This document shows, piece by piece, positions 25,359 to 38,218 of a stretch of DNA of 64,000 nt (position 1 is its first letter; each line of letters opens with the position of its first letter). A program made the translations under genes and the position numbers. Source of the stretch: Auanema rhodensis (Eukaryota; Nematoda; Chromadorea; Rhabditida; Rhabditidae); the NCBI GenBank assembly GCA_964057225.1, contig OZ059900.1:7822501-7886500 (forward strand). Reading direction: 5' to 3'. The notes beneath the pieces are model-generated. The model saw only the letters and a list, made by a program, of their open reading frames with translations. It was not told the origin of the DNA and searched no databases.

Positions 25359-27097
25359 TTGACTATTTTAACATATATATGTTCAATTTTAACCACTTTG
25401 GTCAAAAAGGACCGAAAATATCAAGAATTATTGGTTTTTTGGGGTTTGAAGGGCATTTTGGCAAAATCAGTCAAACTTTTGATCTTAAGCATATTTTTTT
25501 CTTCTAAAACGACTAAATGTATGAAATACTGTCATAGAATGTTCATATAGGTGTATTTTGCACGAATATCAAAACTGATTGAAATATGGGCCTTTTTATG
25601 TTCAAAACGCCATATATTCAACGATTTTGGGTACAAAACATGTGAAAACTGTATGTTTTGATCAGACCCTTTGAGATATGGATTTGAAATTCAGGATTCA
25701 TAAACTTTGACTATTTTTACATATATATGTCCAATTTTAACCACTTTGGTCAAAAAGGACCGAAAATATCAAGAATTATTGGTTTTTTGGGGATTGAAGG
25801 GCATTTTGGCAAAATCAGTCAAACTTTTGATCTTAAGCATATTTTTTTCTTCTAAAACGACTAAATGTATGAAATACTGTCATAGAATGTTCATATAGGT
25901 GTATTTTGCACGAATATCAAAACTGATTGAAATATGGGCCTTTTTATGCTCAAAACGCCATATATTCAACGATTTTGGGTACAAAACATGTGAAAACTGT
26001 ATGTTTTGATCAGACCCTTTGAGATATGGATTTGAAATTCAGGATTCATAAACTTTGACTATTTTTACATATATATGTCCAATTTTAACCACTTTGGTCG
26101 AAAAGGACTGAAAATATCAAGAATTATTGGTTTTTTGGGGATTGAAGGGCATTTTGGCAAAATCAGTCAAACTTTTGATCTTAAGCATATTTTTTTCTTC
26201 TAAAACGACTAAATGTATGAAATACTGTCATAGAATGTTCATATAGGTGTATTTTGCACGAATATCAAAACTGATTGAAATATGGGCCTTTTTATGTTCA
26301 AAACGCCATATATTCAACGATTTTGGGTACAAAACATGTGAAAACTGTATGTTTTGATCAGACCCTTTGAGATATGGATTTGAAATTCAGGATTCATAAA
26401 CTTTGACTACTTTTACATATATATGTCCAATTTTAACCACTTTGGTCAAAAAGGACCGAAAATATCAAGAATTATTGGTTTTTTGGGGATTGAAGGGCAT
26501 TTTGGCAAAATCAGTCAAACTTTTGATCTTAAGCATATTTTTTTCTTCTAAAACGACTAAATGTATGAAATACTGTCATAGAATGTTCATATAGGTGTAT
26601 TTTGCACAAATATCAAAACTGATTGAAATATGGGCCTTTTTATGCTCAAAACGCCATATATTCAACGATTTTGGGTACAAAACATGTGAAAACTGTATGT
26701 TTTGATCAGACCCTTTGAGATATGGATTTGAAATTCAGGATTCATAAACTTCGACTATTTCTACATATATATGTCCAATTTTAACCACTTTGGTCAAAAA
26801 GGACCGAAAATATCAAGAATTATTGGTTTTTTGGGGTTTGAAGGGCATTTTGGCAAAATCAGTCAAACTTTTGATCTTAAGCATATTTTTTTTTCTAAAA
26901 CGACTAAATGTATGAAATACTGTCAAAGAATGTTCATATAGGTGTATTTTGCACGAATATCAAAACTGATTGAAATATGGGCCTTTTTATGCTCAAAACG
27001 CCATATATTCAACGATTTTGGGTACAAAACATGTGAAAACTGTATGTTTTGATCAGACCCTTTGAGATATGGATTTGAAATTCAGGATTCATAAACT
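25359..27097 (+). repeat. L-C-R-Q-E pentamer, copy 1 (1,739 bp)
   Basis: Starts are 25359 L (ttttAacat private), 25707 C (ggAttga), 26055 R (gtcG, ggAttga, ggacTgaaa private), 26403 Q (gactaCtttt, cacAaat) and 26751 E (T9 run, 347 bp, caaag). The same five types recur exactly 2,087 bp to the right. Confidence 0.85.
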
Positions 27098-27445
27098 TTG
27101 ACTATTTTTACATATATATGTTCAATTTTAACCACTTTGGTCAAAAAGGACCGAAAATATCAAGAATTATTGGTTTTTTGGGGTTTGAAGGGCATTTTGG
27201 CAAAATCAGTCAAACTTTTGATCTTAAGCATATTTTTTTCTTCTAAAACGACTAAATGTATGAAATACTGTCATAGAATGTTCATATAGGTGTATTTTGC
27301 ACGAATATCAAAACTGATTGAAATATGGGCATTTTTATGTTCAAAACGCCATATATTCAACGATTTTGGGTACAAAACATGTGAAAACTGTATGTTTTGA
27401 TCAGACCCTTTGAGATATGGATTTGAAATTCAGGATTCATAAACT
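27098..27445 (+). repeat. Extra L monomer between pentamers
   Basis: L type (tgtTc, ggTttga, tgTtc), directly followed by another L at 27446. It carries a private gggcAttttta near 27330. With the pentamer on its left it makes a 2,087-bp period, the same length as the A-F HOR. Confidence 0.82.
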
Positions 27446-29184
27446 TTGACTATTTTTACATATATATGTTCAATTTTAACCACTTTGGTCAAAAAGGACC
27501 GAAAATATCAAGAATTATTGGTTTTTTGGGGTTTGAAGGGCATTTTGGCAAAATCAGTCAAACTTTTGATCTTAAGCATATTTTTTTCTTCTAAAACGAC
27601 TAAATGTATGAAATACTGTCATAGAATGTTCATATAGGTGTATTTTGCACGAATATCAAAACTGATTGAAATATGGGCCTTTTTATGTTCAAAACGCCAT
27701 ATATTCAACGATTTTGGGTACAAAACATGTGAAAACTGTATGTTTTGATCAGACCCTTTGAGATATGGATTTGAAATTCAGGATTCATAAACTTTGACTA
27801 TTTTTACATATATATGTCCAATTTTAACCACTTTGGTCAAAAAGGACCGAAAATATCAAGAATTATTGGTTTTTTGGGGATTGAAGGGCATTTTGGCAAA
27901 ATCAGTCAAACTTTTGATCTTAAGCATATTTTTTTCTTCTAAAACGACTAAATGTATGAAATACTGTCATAGAATGTTCATATAGGTGTATTTTGCACGA
28001 ATATCAAAACTGATTGAAATATGGGCCTTTTTATGCTCAAAACGCCATATATTCAACGATTTTGGGTACAAAACATGTGAAAACTGTATGTTTTGATCAG
28101 ACCCTTTGAGATATGGATTTGAAATTCAGGATTCATTTACTTTGACTATTTTTACATATATATGTCCAATTTTAACCACTTTGGTCGAAAAGGACCGAAA
28201 ATATCAAGAATTATTGGTTTTTTGGGGATTGAAGGGCATTTTGGCAAAATCAGTCAAACTTTTGATCTTAAGCATATTTTTTTCTTCTAAAACGACTAAA
28301 TGTATGAAATACTGTCATAGAATGTTCATATAGGTGTATTTTGCACGAATATCAAAACTGATTGAAATATGGGCCTTTTTATGTTCAAAACGCCATATAT
28401 TCAACGATTTTGGGTACAAAACATGTGAAAACTGAATGTTTTGATCAGACCCTTTGAGATATGGATTTGAAATTCAGGATTCATAAACTTTGACTACTTT
28501 TACATATATATGTCCAATTTTAACCACTTTGGTCAAAAAGGACCGAAAATATCAAGAATTATTGGTTTTTTGGGGATTGAAGGGCATTTTGGCAAAATCA
28601 GTCAAACTTTTGATCTTAAGCATATTTTTTTCTTCTAAAACGACTAAATGTATGAAATACTGTCATAGAATGTTCATATAGGTGTATTTTGCACGAATAT
28701 CAAAACTGATTGAAATATGGGCCTTTTTATGCTCAAAACGCCATATATTCAACGATTTTGGGTACAAAACATGTGAAAACTGTATGTTTTGATCAGACCC
28801 TTTGAGATATGGATTTGAAATTCAGGATTCATAAACTTCGACTATTTCTACATATATATGTCCAATTTTAACCACTTTGGTCAAAAAGGACCGAAAATAT
28901 CAAGAATTATTGGTTTTTTGGGGTTTGAAGGGCATTTTGGCAAAATCAGTCAAACTTTTGATCTTAAGCATATTTTTTTTTCTAAAACGACTAAATGTAT
29001 GAAATACTGTCAAAGAATGTTCATATAGGTGTATTTTGCACGAATATCAAAACTGATTGAAATATGGGCCTTTTTATGCTCAAAACGCCATATATTCAAC
29101 GATTTTGGGTACAAAACATGTGAAAACTGTATGTTTTGATCAGACCCTTTGAGATATGGATTTAAAATTCAGGATTCATAAAAT
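27446..29184 (+). repeat. L-C-R-Q-E pentamer, copy 2 (1,739 bp)
   Basis: Starts are 27446 L, 27794 C, 28142 R, 28490 Q and 28838 E (347 bp). R is preceded by a two-base change (tcatTTac instead of tcataaac, 28137-28138) and contains aactgAatg. E is the last monomer with the T9 deletion in the window. Confidence 0.85.
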
Positions 29185-31272
29185 TCGACTATTTTCACAT
29201 ATATATGTCCAATTTTAACCACTTTGGTCAAAAAGGACCGAAAATATCAAGAATTATTGGTTTTTTGGGGTTTGAAGGGCATTTTGGCAAAATCAGTCAA
29301 ACTTTTGATCTTAAGCATATTTTTTTCTTCTAAAACGACTAAATGTATGAAATACTGTCAAAGAATGTTCATATAGGTGTATTTTGCACGAATATCAAAA
29401 CTGATTGAAATATGGGCCTTTTTATGCTCAAAACGCCATATATTCAACGATTTTGGGTACAAAACATGTGAAAACTGTATGTTTTGATCAGACCCTTTGA
29501 GATATGGATTTGAAATTCAGGATTCATAAACTTTGACTATTTTTACATATATATGTCCAATTTTAACCACTTTGGTCGAAAAGGACCGAAAATATCAAGA
29601 ATTATTGGTTTTTTGGGGATTGAAGGGCATTTTGGCAAAATCAGTCAAACTTTTGATCTTAAGCATATTTTTTTCTTCTAAAACGACTAAATGTATGAAA
29701 TACTGTCATAGAATGTTCATATAGGTGTATTTTGCACGAATATCAAAACTGATTGAAATATGGGCCTTTTTATGTTCAAAACGCCATATAATCAACGATT
29801 TTGGGTACAAAACATGTGAAAACTGTATGTTTTGATCAGACCCTTTGAGATATGGATTTGAAATTCAGGATTCATAAACTTTGACTATTTTTACATATAT
29901 ATGTCCAATTTTAACCACTTTGGTCAAAAAGGACCGAAAATATCAAGAATTATTGGTTTTTTGGGGATTGAAGGGCATTTTGGCAAAATCAGTCAAACTT
30001 TTGATCTTAAGCATATTTTTTTCTTCTAAAACGACTAAATGTATGAAATACTGTCATAGAATGTTCATATAGGTGTATTTTGCACGAATATCAAAACTGA
30101 TTGAAATATGGGCCTTTTTATGTTCAAAACGCCATATATTCAACGATTTTGGGTACAAAACATGTGAAAACTGTATGTTTTGATCAGACCCTTTGAGATA
30201 TGGATTTGAAATTCAGGATTCATAAACTTTGACTATTTTTACATATATATGTTCAATTTTAACCACTTTGGTCAAAAAGGACCGAAAATATCAAGAATTA
30301 TTGGTTTTTTGGGGTTTGAAGGGCATTTTGGCAAAATCAGTCAAACTTTTGATCTTAAGCATATTTTTTTCTTCTAAAACGACTAAATGTATGAAATACT
30401 GTCATAGAATGTTCATATAGGTGTATTTTGCACGAATATCAAAACTGATTGAAATATGGGCCTTTTTATGTTCAAAACGCCATATATTCAACGATTTTGG
30501 GTACAAAACATGTGAAAACTGTATGTTTTGATCAGACCCTTTGAGATATGGATTTGAAATTCAGGATTCATAAACTTTGACTATTTTTACATATATATGT
30601 CCAATTTTAACCACTTTGGTCAAAAAGGACCGAAAATATCAAGAATTATTGGTTTTTTGGGGATTGAAGGGCATTTTGGCAAAATCAGTCAAACTTTTGA
30701 TCTTAAGCATATTTTTTTCTTCTAAAACGACTAAATGTATGAAATACTGTCATAGAATGTTCATATAGGTGTATTTTGCACGAATATCAAAACTGATTGA
30801 AATATGGGCCTTTTTATGCTCAAAACGCCATATATTCAACGATTTTGGGTACAAAACATGTGAAAACTGTATGTTTTGATCAGACCCTTTGAGATATGGA
30901 TTTGAAATTCAGGATTCATAAACTTTGACTATTTTTACATATATATGTCCAATTTTAACCACTTTGGTCGAAAAGGACCGAAAATATCAAGAATTATTGG
31001 TTTTTTGGGGATTGAAGGGCATTTTGGCAAAATCAGTCAAACTTTTGATCTTAAGCATATTTTTTTCTTCTAAAACGACTAAATGTATGAAATACTGTCA
31101 TAGAATGTTCATATAGGTGTATTTTGCACGAATATCAAAACTGATTGAAATATGGGCCTTTTTATGCTCAAAACGCCATATATTCAACGATTTTGGGTAC
31201 AAAACATGTGAAAACTGTATGTTTTGATCAGACCCTTTGAGATATGGATTTGAAATTCAGGATTCATAAACT
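29185..31272 (+). repeat. D-R-C-L-C-R hexamer, end of domain 1
   Basis: Starts are 29185 D (attttCac), 29533 R (ataAtcaac private), 29881 C, 30229 L, 30577 C and 30925 R. The last copies of gtcG (about 30,970) and ggAttga (about 31,011) sit in the final R. All six are 348 bp. Confidence 0.82.
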
Positions 31273-32302
31273 TTGACTATTTTTACATATATATGTCCAA
31301 TTTTAACCACTTTGGTCAAAAAGGACCGAAAATATCAAGAATTATTGGTTTTTTGGGGTTTGAAGGGCATTTTGGCAAAATCAGTCAAACTTTTGATCTT
31401 AAGCATATTTTTTTCTTCTAAAACGACTAAATGTATGAAATACTGTCAAAGAATGTTCATATAGGTGTATTTTGCACGAATATCAAAACTGATTGAAATA
31501 TGGGCCTTTTTATGCTCAAAACGCCATATATTCAACGATTTTGGGTACAAAACATGTGAAAACTGTATGTTTTGATCAGACCCTTTGAGATATGGATTTG
31601 AAATTCAGGATTCATAAACTTCGACTATTTCTACATATATATGTCCAATTTTAACCACTTTGGTCAAAAAGGACCGAAAATATCAAGAATTATTGGTTTT
31701 TTGGGGTTTGAAGGGCATTTTGGCTAAATCAGTCAAACTTTTGATCTTAAGCTAATTTTTTTCTTCTAAAACGACTAAATGTATGAAATACTGTCAAAGA
31801 ATGTTCATATAGGTGTATTTTGCACGAATATCAAAACTGATTGAAATATGGGCCTTTTTATGCTCAAAACGCCATATATTCAACGATTTTGGGTACAAAA
31901 CATGTGAAAACTGTATGTTTTGATCAGACCCTTCGAGATATGGATTTGAAATTCAGGATTCATAAACTTCGACTATTTTTACTTTTAACCACTTTGGTCA
32001 AAAAGGACCGAAAATATCAAGAATTATTGGTTTTTTGGGGTTTGAAGGGCATTTTGGCAAAATCAGTCAAACTTTTGATCTTAAGCATATTTTTTTCTTC
32101 TAAAACGACTAAATGTATGAAATACTGTCATAGAATGTTCATATAGGTGTATTTTGCACGAATATCAAAACTGATTGAAATATGGGCCTTTTTATGCTCA
32201 AAACGCCATATAATCAACGATTTTGGTTACAAAACATGTGAAAACTGTATGTTTTGATCAGACCCTTTGAGATATGGATTTGAAATTCAGGATTCATAAA
32301 CT
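31273..32302 (+). repeat. Transition trimer with a 334-bp monomer
   Basis: Starts are 31273 (TTGACTA, tgtcc, ggTttga, caaag), 31621 (gcTaaatc, aagcTAattt rearranged T-run edge) and 31969. The third is 334 bp because 14 bp covering most of the palindrome are missing. Private or rare changes cluster here: cccttCgag at about 31,934, ataAtcaac and gattttggTtac at about 32,213-32,227. Domain-1 alleles end just before this trimer. Confidence 0.8.
31978..31988 (+). other. Junction of a 14-bp deletion
   Basis: Where other monomers read tttttac, then atatatatgtccaa, then ttttaacc, this copy reads tttttac directly followed by ttttaacc. The loss removes most of the palindrome and shifts the 348-bp register by 14 bp for everything to the right. 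It is the largest indel I see in the window. Confidence 0.9.
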
Positions 32303-35300
32303 TCGACTATTTCTACATATATATGTCCAATTTTAACCACTTTGGTCAAAAAGGACCGAAAATATCAAGAATTATTGGTTTTTTGGGGTTTGAAGGGCAT
32401 TTTGGCTAAATCAGTCAAACTTTTGATCTTAAGCATATTTTTTTCTTCTAAAACGACTAAATGTATGAAATACTGTCAAAGAATGTTCATATAGGTGTAT
32501 TTTGCACGAATATCAAAACTGATTGAAATATGGGCCTTTTTATGCTCAAAACGCCATATATTCAACGATTTTGGGTACAAAACATGTGAAAACTGTATGT
32601 TTTGATCAGACCCTTTGAGATATGGATTTGAAATTCAGGATTCATAAACTTCGACTATTTCTACATATATATGTTCAATTTTAACCACTTTGGTCAAAAA
32701 GGACCGAAAATATCAAGAATTATTGGTTTTTTGGGGTTTGAAGGGCATTTTGGCAAAATCAGTCAAACTTTTGATCTTAAGCATATTTTTTTCTTCTAAA
32801 ACGACTAAATGTATGAAATACTGTCATAGAATGTTCATATAGGTGTATTTTGCACGAATATCAAAACTGATTGAAATATGGGCCTTTTTATGCTCAAAAC
32901 GCCATATATTCAACGATTTTGGGTACAAAACATGTGAAAACTGTATGTTTTGATCAGACCCTTTGAGATATGGATTTGAAATTCAGGATTCATAAACTTT
33001 GACTATTTTTACATATATATGTCCAATTTTAACCACTTTGGTCAAAAAGGACCGAAAATATCAAGAATTATTGGTTTTTTGGGGTTTGAAGGGCATTTTG
33101 GCTAAATCAGTCAAACTTTTGATCTTAAGCATATTTTTTTCTTCTAAAACGACTAAATGTATGAAATACTGTCAAAGAATGTTCATATAGGTGTATTTTG
33201 CACGAATATCAAAACTGATTGAAATATGGGCCTTTTTATGCTCAAAACGCCATATATTCAACGATTTTGGGTACAAAACATGTGAAAACTGTATGTTTTG
33301 ATCAGACCCTTTGAGATATGGATTTAAAATTCAGGATTCATAAAATTCGACTATTTTTACATATATATGTCCAATTTTAACCACTTTGGTCAAAAAGGAC
33401 CGAAAATATCAAGAATTATTGGTTTTTTGGGGTTTGAAGGGCATTTTGGCAAAATCAGTCAAACTTTTGATCTTAAGCATATTTTTTTCTTCTAAAACGA
33501 CTAAATGTATGAAATACTGTCATAGAATGTTCATATAGGTGTATTTTGCACGAATATCAAAACTGATTGAAATATGGGCCTTTTTATGCTCAAAACGCCA
33601 TATATTCAACGATTTTGGGTACAAAACATGTGAAAACTGTATGTTTTGATCAGACCCTTTGAGATATGGATTTGAAATTCAGGATTCATAAACTTCGACT
33701 ATTTCTACATATATATGTCCAATTTTAACCACTTTGGTCAAAAAGGACCGAAAATATCAAAAATTATTGGTTTTTTGGGGTTTGAAGGGCATTTTGGCAA
33801 AATCAGTCAAACTTTTGATCTTAAGCATATTTTTTTCTTCTAAAACGACTAAATGTATGAAATACTGTCAAAGAATGTTCATATAGGTGTATTTTGCACG
33901 AATATCAAAACTGATTGAAATATGGGCCTTTTTATGCTCAAAACGCCATATATTCAACGATTTTGGGTACAAAACATGTGAAAACTGTATGTTTTGATCA
34001 GACCCTTTGAGATATGGATTTGAAATTCAGGATTCATAAACTTTGACTATTTTCACATATATATGTCCAATTTTAACCACTTTGGTCAAAAAGGACCGAA
34101 AATATCAAGAATTATTGGTTTTTTGGGGTTTGAAGGGCATTTTGGCAAAATCAGTCAAACTTTTGATCTTAAGCATATTTTTTTCTTCTAAAACGACTAA
34201 ATGTATGAAATACTGTCATAGAATGTTCATATAGGTGTATTTTGCACGAATATCAAAACTGATTGAAATATGGGCCTTTTTATGCTCAAAACGCCATATA
34301 TTCAACGATTTTGGGTACAAAACATGTGAAAACTGTATGTTTTGATCAGACCCTTTGAGATATGGATTTGAAATTCAGGATTCATAAACTTCGACTATTT
34401 CTACATATATATGTCCAATTTCAACCACTTTGGTCAAAAAGGACCGAAAATATCAAGAATTATTGGTTTTTTGGGGTTTGAAGGGCATTTTGGCAAAATC
34501 AGTCAAACTTTTGATCTTAAGCATATTTTTTTCTTCTAAAACGACTAAATGTATGAAATACTGTCAAAGAATGTTCATATAGGTGTATTTTGCACGAATA
34601 TCAAAACTGATTGAAATATGGGCCTTTTTATGCTCAAAACGCCATATATTCAACGATTTTGGGTACAAAACATGTGAAAACTGTATGTTTTGATCAGACC
34701 CTTTGAGATATGGATTTGAAATTCAGGATTCATAAACTTCGACTATTTCTACATATATATGTTCAATTTTAACCACTTTGGTCAAAAAGGACCGAAAATA
34801 TCAAGAATTATTGGTTTTTTGGGGTTTGAAGGGCATTTTGGCAAAATCAGTCAAACTTTTGATCTTAAGCATATTTTTTTCTTCTAAAACGACTAAATGT
34901 ATGAAATACTGTCATAGAATGTTCATATAGGTGTATTTTGCACGAATATCAAAACTGATTGAAATATGGGCCTTTTTATGCTCAAAACGCCATATATTCA
35001 ACGATTTTGGGTACAAAACATGTGAAAACTGTATGTTTTGATCAGACCCTTTGAGATATGGATTTGAAATTCAGGATTCATAAACTTTGACTATTTTTAC
35101 ATATATATGTCCAATTTTAACCACTTTGGTCAAAAAGGACCGAAAATATCAAGAATTATTGGTTTTTTGGGGTTTGAAGGGCATTTTGGCTAAATCAGTC
35201 AAACTTTTGATCTTAAGCATATTTTTTTCTTCTAAAACGACTAAATGTATGAAATACTGTCATAGAATGTTCATATAGGTGTATTTTGCACGAATATCAA

Positions 35301-36478
35301 AACTGATTGAAATATGGGCCTTTTTATGCTCAAAACGCCATATATTCAACGATTTTGGGTACAAAACATGTGAAAACTGTATGTTTTGATCAGACCCTTT
35401 GAGATATGGATTTGAAATTCAGGATTCATAAACTTTGACTATTTTTACATATATATGTCCAATTTTAACCACTTTGGTCAAAAAGGACCGAAAATATCAA
35501 GAATTATTGGTTTTTTGGGGTTTGAAGGGCATTTTGGCTAAATCAGTCAAACTTTTGATCTTAAGCATATTTTTTTCTTCTAAAACGACTAAATGTATGA
35601 AATACTGTCAAAGAATGTTCATATAGGTGTATTTTGCACGAATATCAAAACTGATTGAAATATGGGCCTTTTTATGCTCAAAACGCCATATATTCAACGA
35701 TTTTGGGTACAAAACATGTGAAAACTGTATGTTTTGATCAGACCCTTTGAGATATGGATTTAAAATTCAGGATTCATAAAATTCGACTATTTTTACATAT
35801 ATATGTCCAATTTTAACCACTTTGGTCAAAAAGGACCGAAAATATCAAGAATTATTGGTTTTTTGGGGTTTGAAGGGCATTTTGGCAAAATCAGTCAAAC
35901 TTTTGATCTTAAGCATATTTGTTTCTTCTAAAACGACTAAATGTATGAAATACTGTCATAGAATGTTCATATAGGTGTATTTTGCACGAATATCAAAACT
36001 GATTGAAATATGGGCCTTTTTATGCTCAAAACGCCATATATTCAACGATTTTGGGTACAAAACATGTGAAAACTGTATGTTTTGATCAGACCCTTTGAGA
36101 TATGGATTTGAAATTCAGGATTCATAAACTTTGACTATTTTTACATATATATGTTCAATTTTAACCACTTTGGTCAAAAAGGACCGAAAATATCAAGAAT
36201 TATTGGTTTTTTGGGGTTTGAAGGGCATTTTGGCTAAATCAGTCAAACTTTTGATCTTAAGCATATTTGTTTCTTCTAAAACGACTAAATGTATGAAATA
36301 CTGTCATAGAATGTTCATATAGGTGTATTTTGCACGAATATCAAAACTGATTGAAATATGGGCCTTTTTATGCTCAAAACGCCATATATTCAACGATTTT
36401 GGGTACAAAACATGTGAAAACTGTATGTTTTGATCAGACCCTTTGAGATATGGATTTGAAATTCAGGATTCATAAACT
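32303..36478 (+). repeat. Twelve-monomer stretch of domain 2 (4,176 bp)
   Basis: Starts are 32303 (gcTaaatc, caaag), 32651 (tgtTc, catag), 32999 P (TTGACTA, gcTaaatc, caaag), 33347 D, 33695 J-like (tcaAaaatta), 34043 K (attttCac), 34391 (aatttCaacc), 34739 (tgtTc), 35087 P-like, 35435 P, 35783 D and 36131. The last two carry atttGtttc in the T-run at 35921 and 36269. All units are 348 bp. The first four types recur in order at 46223 and 49007. Confidence 0.8.
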
Positions 36479-38218
36479 TTGACTATTTTTACATATATAT
36501 GTTCAATTTTAACCACTTTGGTCAAAAAGGACCGAAAATATCAAGAATTATTGGTTTTTTGGGGTTTGAAGGGCATTTTGGCAAAATCAGTCAAACTTTT
36601 GATCTTAAGCATATTTTTTTCTTCTAAAACGACTAAATGTATGAAATACTGTCATAGAATGTTCATATAGGTGTATTTTGCACGAATATCAAAACTGATT
36701 GAAATATGGGCCTTTTTATGCTCAAAACGCCATATATTCAACGATTTTGGGTACAAAACATGTGAAAACTGTATGTTTTGATCAGACCCTTTGAGATATG
36801 GATTTGAAATTCAGAATTCATAAACTTCGACTATTTCTACATATATATGTCCAATTTTAACCACTTTGGTCAAAAAGGACCGAAAATATCAAAAATTATT
36901 GGTTTTTTGGGGTTTGAAGGGCATTTTGGCAAAATCAGTCAAACTTTTGATCTTAAGCATATTTTTTTCTTCTAAAACGACTAAATGTATGAAATACTGT
37001 CAAAGAATGTTCATATAGGTGTATTTTGCACGAATATCAAAACTGATTGAAATATGGGCCTTTTTATGCTCAAAACGCCATATATTCAACGATTTTGGGT
37101 ACAAAACATGTGAAAACTGTATGTTTTGATCAGACCCTTTGAGATATGGATTTGAAATTCAGGATTCATAAACTTTGACTATTTTCACATATATATGTCC
37201 AATTTTAACCACTTTGGTCAAAAAGGACCGAAAATATCAAGAATTATTGGTTTTTTGGGGTTTGAAGGGCATTTTGGCAAAATCAGTCAAACTTTTGATC
37301 TTAAGCATATTTTTTTCTTCTAAAACGACTAAATGTATGAAATACTGTCATAGAATGTTCATATAGGTGTATTTTGCACGAATATCAAAACTGATTGAAA
37401 TATGGGCCTTTTTATGCTCAAAACGCCATATATTCAACGATTTTGGGTACAAAACATGTGAAAACTGTATGTTTTGATCAGACCCTTTGAGATATGGATT
37501 TGAAATTCAGGATTCATAAACTTCGACTATTTCTACATATATATGTCCAATTTTAACCACTTTGGTCAAAAAGGACCGAAAATATCAAGAATTATTGGTT
37601 TTTTGGGGTTTGAAGGGCATTTTGGCAAAATCAGTCAAACTTTTGATCTTAAGCATATTTTTTTCTTCTAAAACGACTAAATGTATGAAATACTGTCAAA
37701 GAATGTTCATATAGGTGTATTTTGCACGAATATCAAAACTGATTGAAATATGGGCCTTTTTATGCTCAAAACGCCATATATTCAACGATTTTGGGTACAA
37801 AACATGTGAAAACTGTATGTTTTGATCAGACCCTTTGAGATATGGATTTAAAATTCAGGATTCATAAAATTCGACTATTTTTACATATATATGTCCAATT
37901 TTAACCACTTTGGTCAAAAAGGACCGAAAATATCAAGAATTATTGGTTTTTTGGGGTTTGAAGGGCATTTTGGCAAAATCAGTCAAACTTTTGATCTTAA
38001 GCATATTTTTTTCTTCTAAAACGACTAAATGTATGAAATACTGTCATAGAATGTTCATATAGGTGTATTTTGCACGAATATCAAAACTGATTGAAATATG
38101 GGCCTTTTTATGCTCAAAACGCCATATATTCAACGATTTTGGGTACAAAACATGTGAAAACTGTATGTTTTGATCAGACCCTTTGAGATATGGATTTGAA
38201 ATTCAGGATTCATAAACT
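36479..38218 (+). repeat. L-J-K-N-D pentamer, copy 1 (1,740 bp)
   Basis: Starts are 36479 L, 36827 J-like (cagAattc, tcaAaaatta, caaag), 37175 K (attttCac, catag), 37523 N (TCGACTA, tttCtac, caaag) and 37871 D (catag). The same order occurs at 52139, exactly 45 monomers (15,660 bp) away. Confidence 0.82.

Larger units (their letters stand above)
1..31272 (+). repeat. Array domain 1 (347/348-bp monomers, A-I, L, Q, R types)
   Basis: The left half is defined by alleles I see only here: gtcG at position 46, ggAttga at 87, gtGaaac at 114, aaaGtatc at 60, cacAaat at 206, tgTtc at 243, and a T9CT tract replacing T7CTTCT that shortens a monomer to 347 bp. Thirteen monomers are 347 bp (starts 1705, 3792, 5880, 6923, 9358, 10749, 13184, 14227, 18054, 18749, 22228, 26751, 28838) and one is 349 bp (4835). 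The last 46G and 87A copies lie at about 30,970 and 31,011. The edge was placed at a monomer boundary and could be a few hundred bases off. Confidence 0.85.

Noticed and set aside
28106-28333. 75-codon frame, and similar longer frames at 4806-5027, 15569-15766, 19743-19940, 23918-24115 and 38866-39063
   Set aside because: Each results from a local substitution or indel that removes or shifts a stop codon in a satellite monomer, or from an overlapping frame of the same unit. None has independent support.
31841-32146. 101-codon open frame across two monomers
   Set aside because: It arises only because the 14-bp deletion near 31,982 joins two frames. It is made of satellite sequence and shows no coding signal.
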